NCBI GenBank assembly: GCA_002256995.1
Contig: NCGX01000011.1
Coordinates: forward strand, 1 to 64,000
Direction: 5' to 3'
DNA length: 64,000 nucleotides
Source: Hydrogenophilales bacterium 16-64-40
GTDB lineage: Bacteria; Pseudomonadota; Gammaproteobacteria; Burkholderiales; Thiobacillaceae
The position numbers and the translations under genes were made by a program. Under the pieces are notes generated by a model. It saw nothing but the letters and a program-made list of their open reading frames with translations. It was not told where the DNA came from and made no database searches. Below, in pieces: positions 20,821-31,205 of this stretch. Each line of letters begins with the position of its first letter. Position 1 is the stretch's first letter.

Positions 20821-21834
20821 CTAGTGCGAGATTGCCGGAGAAATCCCTTCCAATTGTTCTGCTGCCGGCTTGGTTTTTTCGGCAGCGGTTGCGGCTTGGG
20901 CCTGCTTTTCGAGGGCTGCCGCCAGTTCTTCAGGCGTGCGCCCATACAGACAGTTCTCATCGTGATGCTGGTCCCGCGTCTGTGCAACACTGCCTGAAAA
21001 ACGCGGATCCTGTGGGCGCTCATGACTATTCATGAACAAGGCCACATCCCAGGCTTCCTGGTCGCTCAGCGTGCCGCCGCGCCCGTAGGGCATGTTGGCC
21101 TGGATAAAGCCCGCGGCCGTGTCAACGCGATGCATGCCGGCGCCCCAGTTGAACGAATCCTTGCCCCACAAAGGCGGGAACGCATACTCGCCGCGTGCTT
21201 TGATGCCTTCGCCGTTGGCGCCATGGCATATCGCGCAATTGTTCTCGAAGACGGCTCGTCCGCGCGCAACGTCGGGTTTCTGCGCCGGTTTCGCCACCTT
21301 GAGATAACCCTGGCCGGGCATTTTGACGCCGGTTGGCGCGCCCTTGGCGAGCCAGTAATGGTAGGTCACCAGGGCGGTCATTTCCTTGCTGTCCAGGGCG
21401 GGCGGCTTGCCATTCATGCTGTAGAGGAAACAGCCCTGGATGCGGCTTTGAATGGTGTCGATCTGGCCCGTTTTTTGGCGGTATGCGGGATAGAGAACAT
21501 AGGCCGCCCATAGCGGGGCGGAATCGGCTTTGCGTCCATTGTCCAGGTGGCAGTTGGCGCAGTTCATGCCGTTGCCGACAAAATCCTTGGCGTATTGCTG
21601 GGTATTCACAAAAATATTCTTGCCCAGCAATACCGCCTCGCCGAATTCGTTTTCTGGAATGTCGCTTTCGGCCGGCGGGGCGAATTGGGCCGGGGCAACG
21701 GCAACGGGAGCGGGAGCGGGAGCGGTTGCCGCAGGCGCGGCCTCGGTGGCCGCGGGGGGCGGCGGCTTGTCACACCCGCTGACCATGCCGCCCAGGGCGA
21801 GCACACACAACAAATACCCGACGGATTGATTCAT
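20821..21834 (-). CDS. tsdA: Thiosulfate dehydrogenase TsdA, dihaem c-type cytochrome (lipoprotein)
   Basis: Predicted to oxidise two thiosulfates to tetrathionate in the periplasm. The 337-residue precursor has a lipoprotein signal (VSGC, lipid cysteine at residue 21), an alanine/proline-rich linker, then two cytochrome c domains with haem motifs CANCH (92-96) and CAICH (200-204). TsdA hallmarks are GMNCANCHLDNGR, APLWAAYVLYPAYR and the segment QGCFLYSMNG, whose Cys135 matches the unusual axial cysteine ligand known for TsdA haem 1. It is translationally coupled (ATGA) to the upstream tsdB. Lipid anchoring is predicted only from the signal sequence. Confidence 0.9.
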   Translation of the reverse strand: MNQSVGYLLCVLALGGMVSGCDKPPPPAATEAAPAATAPAPAPVAVAPAQFAPPAESDIPENEFGEAVLLGKNIFVNTQQYAKDFVGNGMNCANCHLDNGRKADSAPLWAAYVLYPAYRQKTGQIDTIQSRIQGCFLYSMNGKPPALDSKEMTALVTYHYWLAKGAPTGVKMPGQGYLKVAKPAQKPDVARGRAVFENNCAICHGANGEGIKARGEYAFPPLWGKDSFNWGAGMHRVDTAAGFIQANMPYGRGGTLSDQEAWDVALFMNSHERPQDPRFSGSVAQTRDQHHDENCLYGRTPEELAAALEKQAQAATAAEKTKPAAEQLEGISPAISH

Positions 21835-22472
21835 TTCCCTTCTCCCGGGGTGCCGATCGTCGCCAGGTAGTCGGCGACTGCACGGATTTCGTCATCGGTG
21901 AGTTTTGCCGCCACCGTCTTCATCAGCGTTTGCGGATCATTGGTCCGGGCGCCGGTTTTCCAGGCCTGCAATTGACTCACCGTATAGGCGGCGTGTTGCC
22001 CCGCGATCGGCGGGAATGCCGGCGCGACGCCGAGGCCGTCAACCGCATGGCATTTGAAACAGGGCGGCAGGTCCCGGTCCCAGGCGCCATTGATCGCCAA
22101 CTGTTTGCCGCGCGCAATGACAGCGGGATCCGCCGTGGCGGCCGCGGCTTTCGGGCGCGCCTGGCCCGCATAATGGCGCGCGCTGGATTCGATATCCTCA
22201 GCGCTCATCGCCATCGCGATGGGGCTCATGACTGGATTGGCGCGGGTGCCTGCCTTGAAGTCGGCGATTTGCTTGGCGAAATGCGCGGGCGGCAGCTGCG
22301 CCAGGACCGGGAACCCGGCCTGGGCGTTGCCGGCGCCATCCGCACCGTGGCAGCTTGCACAGGCAATCGCCGCCCCCTTGCCTTGGGTGACGATGGCAGG
22401 AGGGGCGGCCGCAGCGATTGACGTTGCCATGACGATGGTCCCCATGAACATGAGGCGGGTGATTGATCGCAT
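21831..22472 (-). CDS. tsdB: TsdB-like dihaem cytochrome c, electron acceptor of TsdA
   Basis: Periplasmic class I-type cytochrome with two haem motifs (CASCH and CFKCH), 213 residues with a signal peptide ending in IAAAAP. TsdB proteins accept electrons from TsdA and pass them to terminal oxidases; the gene order tsdB then tsdA with a four-base overlap is as described for tsdBA operons. The ATG at 22472 is preferred over longer in-frame starts because GGAG precedes it and the signal peptide begins there. A TATACT sequence on the reverse strand (22537-22532) may be the -10 element. Confidence 0.85.
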   Translation of the reverse strand: MRSITRLMFMGTIVMATSIAAAAPPAIVTQGKGAAIACASCHGADGAGNAQAGFPVLAQLPPAHFAKQIADFKAGTRANPVMSPIAMAMSAEDIESSARHYAGQARPKAAAATADPAVIARGKQLAINGAWDRDLPPCFKCHAVDGLGVAPAFPPIAGQHAAYTVSQLQAWKTGARTNDPQTLMKTVAAKLTDDEIRAVADYLATIGTPGEGK

Positions 22473-22559
22473 TTTGCGCTCCAGGAAATTCAATAGAAAG
22501 CCAGGCAGACTGGGAGGCTGGCATGCACCCCAGTATAGGCGGTGATGCAAAAGTCACCA

Positions 22560-22991
22560 TCAGTCGTGCCGGTGATGGCGCAGCAGCCGGTCCAGGGCCT
22601 CCTTCAGCGGCCCGTCTTCAATCTCCGTGTTCAGGTGCGCCAGTTCCTCAAGCGCGGCGGCCGGCAGCCCGTGTTTTTCGACCGGGTGGACGTAGCGCGC
22701 AAGCAGTTCCGGGTTGACGCTGATCCGCACCGCCGTCACCGCGATCTCGCGCTTGCCGAGGCTGGCCATCAGCGCGTCGGTCTGCTGGCGCAAGCGGCTG
22801 GCGACGGCGCCGCTGTCGCAGGCGAGGCTCAACAGGCCGTTTTCCAGCTGCATGACGCGGACGTGCCCGCCCAGCGCGGCAGGCAGGGCGCGCTCGAGCG
22901 CCGCCTGGGTGCTGAGCAGGGCGCGCGCGCGCACCGCGAGGCCGTGCGGCAGCTGGCTGGCGAGCAGGTCGGCGAGGCTGGCGGCGCTCAT
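22560..22991 (-). CDS. DciA-like DUF721 protein
   Basis: A 143-residue protein with the DUF721/DciA fold signature in the middle (VRVMQLENGLLSLACDSGAVASRLRQ region), a basic nucleic-acid-binding-type domain. DciA is the ancestral bacterial loader of the replicative helicase DnaB in species lacking DnaC. It is divergent from secA, an arrangement common in betaproteobacteria. The similarity is recognised from pattern and context, not from a search, so the helicase-loader role is an inference. Confidence 0.72.
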   Translation of the reverse strand: MSAASLADLLASQLPHGLAVRARALLSTQAALERALPAALGGHVRVMQLENGLLSLACDSGAVASRLRQQTDALMASLGKREIAVTAVRISVNPELLARYVHPVEKHGLPAAALEELAHLNTEIEDGPLKEALDRLLRHHRHD

Positions 22992-23113
22992 GGGCGTGCC
23001 ACGCGGGCGTCGCAGGAAGCCTGCGCCGCTGTCTTGACGGCGTCACGGGAAGCCCGTGCCGCTATGTTAAAATTTGATGGTTTACCGCGTTTTGCGGGCA
23101 TTTCGGATTCCTC

Positions 23114-25825
<2,712 letters not shown>

Positions 25826-25834
25826 GGAGCGATC

Positions 25835-26062
25835 ATGCCTTATTACGTTTTTCGGGTGGGAATGTTCAAGGTGCTGGAAAAGCAGGGCGAGTGGGCCACC
25901 TTCAAGGAGGCCAAGGCGCACACCAACGAACTGCGCAAGACGCTCGATCCCAAGCACGGCGACAAGTACAAGATGATTTTTGCCGAGGATGAAATCGCCG
26001 CACAGGAAGCGCTCACCGCCGAGCGCCTGCTGGAAAAAACGCTGTCCGGCGACGACTGGTAA
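25835..26062 (+). CDS. Conserved hypothetical small protein
   Basis: A 75-residue soluble, charged protein (MPYYVFRVGMFKVLEKQGEW) with no signal peptide or membrane segment. It lies nine bases after secA, with the ribosome-binding site AAGGAG (25825-25830) before its ATG, so it is probably co-transcribed with secA. Only a compact alpha/beta composition with many lysines and glutamates can be seen; no function is assigned. Confidence 0.75.
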   Translation: MPYYVFRVGMFKVLEKQGEWATFKEAKAHTNELRKTLDPKHGDKYKMIFAEDEIAAQEALTAERLLEKTLSGDDW

Positions 26063-26109
26063 GGATGGGTTGTTTAGGTATTGGCTTGAACCGGTGAAGA
26101 ACGTGGCCA

Positions 26110-26556
26110 ATGGCTGAGTACAACGAAGACGCCTACAAGCTCGCCCGCAAGGCCTACATCGAACACAGCTGCCCGTTCGAGCGGGCCTTGCTGTCGTGTT
26201 GTGTCCGCTGCGGTCGCTCACGCAAGCTCAACCTGGCCGAGCGCGAGGCCATCGCCTGCGGCGACCCGGCGGTGCGCGAGCACTGCCTGACGTTCTACCG
26301 GGCGCTGCACGACAATGCGCAGTTCGCGCTGAAGATCAATCCCGATGCGCCGTGGCCGTTCGGCAAGGAAATCCGCGCCCAGTGCGGCGGCGTGCGCGGG
26401 CTGGCGACGGCGCTGGAAGGCGCCGGCGATGACGCCACCGACGTCGCCGCCACCGTGTTGCAGGCCAACGAACACTTCGGCGGCAGCGCCCGTTACCCTT
26501 ACTCCGAAATCATGCGCGCCGTGGTGCATTACGAGCCACGCAAGCGGCGACCGTAG
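26110..26556 (+). CDS. Conserved hypothetical protein with N-terminal cysteine cluster
   Basis: A 148-residue cytoplasmic protein. The N-terminal half contains HSCPFERALLSCCVRCGRSRK and later ACGDPAVREHC, giving six cysteines and one histidine within about 50 residues, plus a further cysteine in AQCGG. Such spacing suggests metal or Fe-S binding, but no known motif was matched. It follows secA and the small protein by 47 bases and may be in the same transcript. Function unknown. Confidence 0.7.
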   Translation: MAEYNEDAYKLARKAYIEHSCPFERALLSCCVRCGRSRKLNLAEREAIACGDPAVREHCLTFYRALHDNAQFALKINPDAPWPFGKEIRAQCGGVRGLATALEGAGDDATDVAATVLQANEHFGGSARYPYSEIMRAVVHYEPRKRRP

Positions 26557-26638
26557 TGCAATCAGACTGGGCGGGGAACCCGAACGACCCTGCGGCTGTC
26601 TTTTGAACAGTCTTCCTTTTTTTGATTACACTGTCCGC

Positions 26639-27001
26639 ATGCGCACTCGCTTCCACCGATTCCTGCTGTTTCTGATGATGCTGGCCCTGCCGGTGCAGGC
26701 GTTTGCGTCTGCTGCCATGCTGGACTGCGCCTTCACGGATCAGGCTGCGGTGGCGCCGATGGTGATGGACGGCGAGACGATGGCCGGCTGCCACGAGCCG
26801 GCGCAACCGGACAGCCCGCCCGCACAACACGACTGCAAGCACTGCGCCGCGTGTGCGCTGGCGGCGGCGCTGCCGATCCCGGTCACCGATCGCGCTGCAG
26901 TCGTGCCGGCTTCAATCCATTTTCTGACCCAGCCTGTCGCATCCTTCAGCGGCTTTGTCCCCAGCGGCCCCGAGCGACCGCCTCGAGCCTTCCGCGCCTG
27001 A
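26639..27001 (+). CDS. DUF2946-like exported protein, copper-cluster associated
   Basis: A 120-residue secreted protein with a signal peptide (RFLLFLMMLALPVQAFA) and a Cys/His pair region (GCHEP, then DCKHCAACAL), similar to DUF2946 proteins that accompany copper-handling genes. The start ATG at 26639 is chosen because it begins the signal peptide; the frame is open further upstream. The cysteines and histidines are candidate metal ligands. It lies at the head of the copper cluster. Family assignment is by pattern. Confidence 0.6.
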   Translation: MRTRFHRFLLFLMMLALPVQAFASAAMLDCAFTDQAAVAPMVMDGETMAGCHEPAQPDSPPAQHDCKHCAACALAAALPIPVTDRAAVVPASIHFLTQPVASFSGFVPSGPERPPRAFRA

Positions 27002-27043
27002 ATCCCGCGCCGGCTCACGGCGCGCCCTGCTGATTGATATTGA

Positions 27044-27061
27044 AGTCAGCCGATTCTGACT
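27044..27061 (+). promoter_or_regulatory. Dyad AGTCAG-N6-CTGACT upstream of the copper operon
   Basis: Perfect six-base inverted repeat (27044-27049 and 27056-27061), with half-sites centred 12 bp apart, 34 bases ahead of the first ATG of the operon. It could be an operator or a short hairpin in the leader. No regulator gene for it is evident next to the operon. Confidence 0.35.
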
Positions 27062-27094
27062 GCGGCGTTTGCCGCGTGGTTTGCGAGGTTCATC

Positions 27095-27397
27095 ATGTTG
27101 AATGTTTTTTCCCGTCGTACGGCGCCGCCGTCGCGCGCCCGATTCCTTGGCGCGGCGGCGCTGGCATGCGCATGGCTGCTGGTGCTGCCCGCGGCGCATG
27201 CTGCCGAGGCCGAGGCCGAGCCGGCCGCCGTCACCCCTTTCAAACAGTACCAGGGCTGGCGCGACGAACCGCTGCAGGATTGGCGCCAGGCCAACGAATG
27301 GGTCGGTGAAATCGGTGGCTGGCGCACCTATTTGCGCGAATCGCAGCCTGCCGGCAACGGCGCAGACCAGGGCCACGACGGCCATCAGGGACATTGA
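27095..27397 (+). CDS. Small secreted protein, first gene of the copper operon
   Basis: A 100-residue precursor with a long basic signal peptide (cleavage near AHA-AEAE) and a short mature part containing YQGWRDEPLQDWRQANEWVGE and a His-rich tail (DQGHDGHQGH) that could bind metal. It is ten bases ahead of the TolC-family gene. Similar short genes precede TolC and multicopper oxidase genes in copper clusters, so a role in copper handling is inferred; the biochemical function is unknown. Confidence 0.65.
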   Translation: MLNVFSRRTAPPSRARFLGAAALACAWLLVLPAAHAAEAEAEPAAVTPFKQYQGWRDEPLQDWRQANEWVGEIGGWRTYLRESQPAGNGADQGHDGHQGH

Positions 27398-27406
27398 GGG
27401 GGCGCC

Positions 27407-28819
27407 ATGACCAGGACAGCTTTTACCCCACGTACGCTCTCGCTCGCCGTGCTGGCGGTCGCCCTGCTGGGCGGGTGCGCGAGCTTTTCGCCAGACGGCG
27501 GCTTCGATGCGGTTCAATCCGCCGCCCGCTCGCACCTCCAGAAGGACGTGGCGTGGGCGCGTGACGACGCCAGCCGCAGCCAGACGCAGGCGCGCATCGA
27601 CGCCCTGCTGGCGCAGCCGCTGTCAGCCGATGATGCGGTGCAAATTGCGCTCTTGAACAACCCCGGCCTGCAGGCGGCGTTCAACACGCTCGGCATTGCC
27701 GAGGCCGACCGGGTGGCGGCGGGTCGCCTGCCGAACCCGGGCTTTTCGATCGGCCGCATGACGCGCGGCAGCGAGGTGGAATGGGAGCGCAGCCTGCACC
27801 TCAATCTGGCGCGGCTGCTGACCATGCCGATGCGCATCGAGATCGAGCAGCGCCTGTTCGAACAGACCCGGCAGACGCTGGTGCTGGAGGTGCTGCGGCT
27901 GGCGGCGGAGACGCGCCGCGCCTGGGTCGCCGCCGTGGCCGCCGGGCAGACGGCACTCTATCAGCAGCAGGCGATGGAGGCGGCCGAAGCCGGTGCCGAA
28001 CTGGCGCGCCGTATGGCGCAGGTGGGCAACTGGAGCAAGTTGAAGCAGGCGCGTGAGCAGTCCTTCTACGCCGACGCCGCGCTGGCGGTGGCGCGTGCCG
28101 AGCAGGCGAAGGGGCAGGCGCGCGAGCGCCTGGTGCGGCTGATGGGCCTCGATGAGGGCGGCCGCGTGCAATTGCCCGATCGCCTGCCGGATCTGCCCGA
28201 GGCCTTGCCCCGGCTGCCGGATATCGAGCAGCAGGCGATGGACTCGCGCCTGGATTTGCAGATGGTGAAGCTGCAGACCGAGGCGCTGGCGAAGAATCTG
28301 GGCCTGACCCGCAGCACGCGCTTGATCAACGTGCTGGAGCTCGGCATCAGCAACAACAGCTCGAACCAGGAACCCGTCCAACGCGGCTACGAAATCAGCT
28401 TCGAGCTGCCGCTGTTCGACTGGGGGCAGACCCGCGTGGTGCAGGCCGAGTCGCGCTACCGCCAGGCGCTGGCGCGCGCGCGCGAAACTGCGGTCAACGC
28501 GCGCTCCGAAGTGCGCGAGGCCTATGCCATGCAGCAGGGGCAATACGCCATCGCGCGTCATCTGCGCGACGAGGTGGTGCCGCTGAAACAGCGCATCTCG
28601 GAGGAAAACCTGCTGCGCTACAACGGCATGCTGATCGGCGTGTTCGAACTGCTGGCCGATGCGCGCTCGCAGATCGCCTCGGTCAACGCCGCCATCGAGG
28701 CGCAGCGCGACTTCTGGCTGGCCGACGCCGACCTTGCGATGGCGCTGGTCGGCACGCCCGGCAAGACCGCCGTCACTTCCGTCTCATCCGCCCCCGCCGA
28801 AGCGGCAGGCGGGCACTAA
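27407..28819 (+). CDS. TolC-family outer-membrane efflux lipoprotein
   Basis: A 470-residue outer-membrane factor: a lipoprotein signal with LLGGCAS (lipid cysteine near residue 24), then long alpha-helical coiled-coil repeats typical of TolC/CusC (two structural repeats, the second starting near residue 240). LNNPGLQAAFNTLGIAEADRVAAGRLPNPGF is a typical TolC N-terminal pattern. It precedes the multicopper oxidase by 12 bases. No RND pump or membrane-fusion gene is adjacent, so its inner-membrane partner is not evident here. Confidence 0.85.
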   Translation: MTRTAFTPRTLSLAVLAVALLGGCASFSPDGGFDAVQSAARSHLQKDVAWARDDASRSQTQARIDALLAQPLSADDAVQIALLNNPGLQAAFNTLGIAEADRVAAGRLPNPGFSIGRMTRGSEVEWERSLHLNLARLLTMPMRIEIEQRLFEQTRQTLVLEVLRLAAETRRAWVAAVAAGQTALYQQQAMEAAEAGAELARRMAQVGNWSKLKQAREQSFYADAALAVARAEQAKGQARERLVRLMGLDEGGRVQLPDRLPDLPEALPRLPDIEQQAMDSRLDLQMVKLQTEALAKNLGLTRSTRLINVLELGISNNSSNQEPVQRGYEISFELPLFDWGQTRVVQAESRYRQALARARETAVNARSEVREAYAMQQGQYAIARHLRDEVVPLKQRISEENLLRYNGMLIGVFELLADARSQIASVNAAIEAQRDFWLADADLAMALVGTPGKTAVTSVSSAPAEAAGGH

Positions 28820-28831
28820 AGGACCTCCCAC

Positions 28832-30217
28832 ATGACTTCAAGACGCGATTTTTTCAAGCTGACCGGCGCGGTTGCGGCCGCCAGCGTCAGCCCGGCAGCG
28901 CTGGCGACGCTGCCGGAAATTGTCAGCATGGGCACGCCCGTCACCCAGCCGCCGCTCATCCCGCCGAACGGGCGCCCCTACAATCCGGTGGTGACGCTGA
29001 ACGGCTGGACCCTGCCGTGGCGGATGAAGGACGGGGTGAAGGAATTCCACCTGGTCGCCGAGCCGGTGGTGCGCGAAATCGCCCCCGGCATGAAAGCGCA
29101 TCTGTGGGGCTACAACGGGCAGTCGCCCGGCCCGACCATCGAGGTGGTGGAAGGCGACCGCGTGCGGATTTTCGTCACCAACCGCCTGCCCGAGCACACC
29201 ACCATCCACTGGCACGGCCAGCGCCTGCCCAACGGCATGGACGGCGTCGGCGGCCTGACGCAGCCGCACATCAAGCCGGGCAAGACCTTTGTGTATGAAT
29301 TCGTTGCGCGCCGTCCCGGCACCTTCATGTACCACCCGCACGCCGACGAGATGACGCAGATGGCGATGGGCATGATGGGATTCTGGGTGACGCACCCCAA
29401 GGGCAAACACCCGCTGATCGAGACCGTCGACCGCGATTTCTGCTTTCTGTTGAACGCCTACGACATCGATCCCGGCAGCGCCACGCCGTCGGTCAACACC
29501 ATGCTCGACTTCAACCTGTGGACCTGGAACAGCCGTGCCTTCCCCGGCATCGACAGCCTCAACGTGCGGCTGAACGACAAGGTCCGCATCCGCATCGGCA
29601 ACCTCACTATGACCAACCATCCGATGCATTTGCACGGGGTGGAATTCGAGGTGACCGGCACCGACGGCGGCCCCACCCCCAAAGGCTCGCGCTGGCCGGA
29701 GGTCACCACCGACGTTGCGGTCGGGCAGATGCGCCAGATCGAGTTCGTCGCCAGCGAGGAGGGCGACTGGGCCTTCCACTGCCACAAAAGCCACCACACC
29801 ATGAATGCGATGGGCCATGCGGCGCCGACCATGATCGGCGTCGATCACACGGGCCTCGCCGGCAAGATCAGCAAGCTCGTTCCCGACTACATGGTGATGG
29901 GTGAACGCGGCATGGCCGACATGGCGGAAATGGAAATGCCGCTGCCCGACAACACACTGCCGATGATGGGGGGCCAAGGCCAGTTCGGCGCGGTCGAAAT
30001 GGGCGGCATGTTCACCACGATGAAGGTGCGGCGCGGGCAGAAGCGCGGCGACTACTCCGATCCCGGCTGGTTCAAGCACCCGCCCGGCACCGTGGCGCGC
30101 GAAGTCAGCGAGGCGGTGGGCGAGCCGGTACGCGCGCCGCAGGCCGCCTCGCCCGAGGGCGCCCCGGGCGATATTGAAGTGACTGTACGCAAACCCACGG
30201 GCCACAGCGGCCATTGA
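28832..30217 (+). CDS. Tat-exported multicopper oxidase (copper resistance)
   Basis: A 461-residue periplasmic cuprous oxidase candidate. The N-terminus SRRDFFKLTGAVAAASVSPA is a twin-arginine signal. All four copper-binding motifs are present: HWHG, HPHADEMTQ (type 3-like), HPMHLHG and HCHKSHHTMNAMGH. A Met-rich tail (MGERGMADMAEMEMPL, MMGGQGQ) can provide extra Cu(I) sites, as in CopA/CueO-type oxidases. Location between TolC and cupredoxin genes supports detoxification of Cu(I) by oxidation in the periplasm. Confidence 0.9.
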   Translation: MTSRRDFFKLTGAVAAASVSPAALATLPEIVSMGTPVTQPPLIPPNGRPYNPVVTLNGWTLPWRMKDGVKEFHLVAEPVVREIAPGMKAHLWGYNGQSPGPTIEVVEGDRVRIFVTNRLPEHTTIHWHGQRLPNGMDGVGGLTQPHIKPGKTFVYEFVARRPGTFMYHPHADEMTQMAMGMMGFWVTHPKGKHPLIETVDRDFCFLLNAYDIDPGSATPSVNTMLDFNLWTWNSRAFPGIDSLNVRLNDKVRIRIGNLTMTNHPMHLHGVEFEVTGTDGGPTPKGSRWPEVTTDVAVGQMRQIEFVASEEGDWAFHCHKSHHTMNAMGHAAPTMIGVDHTGLAGKISKLVPDYMVMGERGMADMAEMEMPLPDNTLPMMGGQGQFGAVEMGGMFTTMKVRRGQKRGDYSDPGWFKHPPGTVAREVSEAVGEPVRAPQAASPEGAPGDIEVTVRKPTGHSGH

Positions 30218-30231
30218 ATGAAAGGAAGCAA

Positions 30232-30738
30232 ATGAAACCCTCCCTGTTGCTGATCGCCCTCTTGGCAGCGCCGCTGGCCCACGTGCCAGCCCACGCCCAC
30301 GGCGAGAAGAAACACGTTGCCGCCGCACCGGCTGCCGCCGAGCAGACCGCTTGGGGCATCGCGGGCAAGCCCGCGCAGGCCACCCGCACGGTCACCCTCG
30401 ATATGACCGACGCCATGCGCTTCACCCCCGACACGCTGACCGTTCAGGCCGGCGAAACCGTGCGATTCGTCGTCCGCAACACCGGCCGCATGCTGCACGA
30501 AATGGTCATCGGCACCCCAGACGAACTGGCGAAGCACGCCGCCATGATGGCCAAGTTTCCCACCATGGAACATGACGAGGCCTACATGGTCCATGTTGAT
30601 CCAGGCAAAACCGGCGAAATCGTCTGGCATTTCAACCGTGCCGGCAGCTTCGAATTCGCCTGCCTGATTGGCGGGCATTACGAAGCCGGCATGCGCGGCA
30701 CGGTCACCGTCACCCCGAAACAAGGAGCTGCAAAATGA
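30232..30738 (+). CDS. Periplasmic cupredoxin (CopI-like)
   Basis: A 168-residue precursor with signal peptide (LLIALLAAPLAHVPAHA) followed by a plastocyanin-like domain. The copper site is visible: His in RMLHEMVIG, then Cys in FEFACLIGGHYEAGM, with the downstream His and Met giving the type 1 set His/Cys/His/Met. An ATG at 30214 in frame exists, but GGAAG precedes the ATG at 30232. It overlaps the following CusF-like gene by four bases. Its role in copper tolerance is inferred from CopI-type proteins and the operon. Confidence 0.83.
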   Translation: MKPSLLLIALLAAPLAHVPAHAHGEKKHVAAAPAAAEQTAWGIAGKPAQATRTVTLDMTDAMRFTPDTLTVQAGETVRFVVRNTGRMLHEMVIGTPDELAKHAAMMAKFPTMEHDEAYMVHVDPGKTGEIVWHFNRAGSFEFACLIGGHYEAGMRGTVTVTPKQGAAK

Positions 30739-31046
30739 AAAGACTGATTCCCCTGCTGGCCGCGCTGGCGATCGCCACCCCGCTTCACGCCGAGCCCGTA
30801 ACCCCGCCCACCGCCCAGGCCAGCGCGATGAGCGAAGGCGTGGTGCGCAAGATCGACACGGCGAACGCCAAGATCACGCTCCGCCACGGCCCGCTCACCA
30901 ACCTCGACATGCCGCCCATGACCATGGTGTTCCGGGTGCAGCCGCCCGAGTTGCTGAGCGGCATCAAGGTGGGCGACAAGGTGAAATTCCGCGCCGAACA
31001 GGTCGACGGTGCCTTCACCGTGACGGCGATCCAGGCTGCGCCTTGA
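30735..31046 (+). CDS. CusF-like periplasmic copper-binding protein
   Basis: A 103-residue precursor with signal peptide and a single OB-fold-type CusF/CopF domain: EGVVRKIDTANAKITLRHG then LDMPPMTMVFRV. In E. coli CusF Cu(I) is held by His36, Met47 and Met49 with Trp44 over the metal; here the His and both Met of MTM are present, but the Trp position is methionine (LDMPPMTM). It overlaps the cupredoxin gene (ATGA), indicating co-translation. Likely a periplasmic copper chaperone. Confidence 0.82.
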   Translation: MKRLIPLLAALAIATPLHAEPVTPPTAQASAMSEGVVRKIDTANAKITLRHGPLTNLDMPPMTMVFRVQPPELLSGIKVGDKVKFRAEQVDGAFTVTAIQAAP

Positions 31047-31205
31047 CGCGCAGGTCAATCAGCGCTGGCATGGTCAGGCTTGTCGAATGATTATTTATTT
31101 GTCATGCGAATTCGCACCAGTTGATCATGTACTAGATTAAATCCTGCCGCAGGCGCGAAACATGCGTGCCTGCGACCTTTCAACGTGTTTACACAGGAGT
31201 GCTTG
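31047..31205 (+). other. Intergenic region with AT-rich stretch
   Basis: The 159 bases before the Gly-Met protein hold an AT-rich segment (around 31085-31145) that may contain a promoter, but no unambiguous -35/-10 pair could be assigned. No open reading frame was supported. Confidence 0.3.

Noticed and set aside
22992-23113. A strong promoter for secA
   Set aside because: TTGACG at 23034 is 23 bases from the best -10-like TATGTT, too far; only a weak AT-rich -10 is visible.
31086-31145. FNR-type or CueR-type binding site near the Gly-Met gene
   Set aside because: TTGAT and related half-sites occur, but no correct partner half-site or spacing was found.
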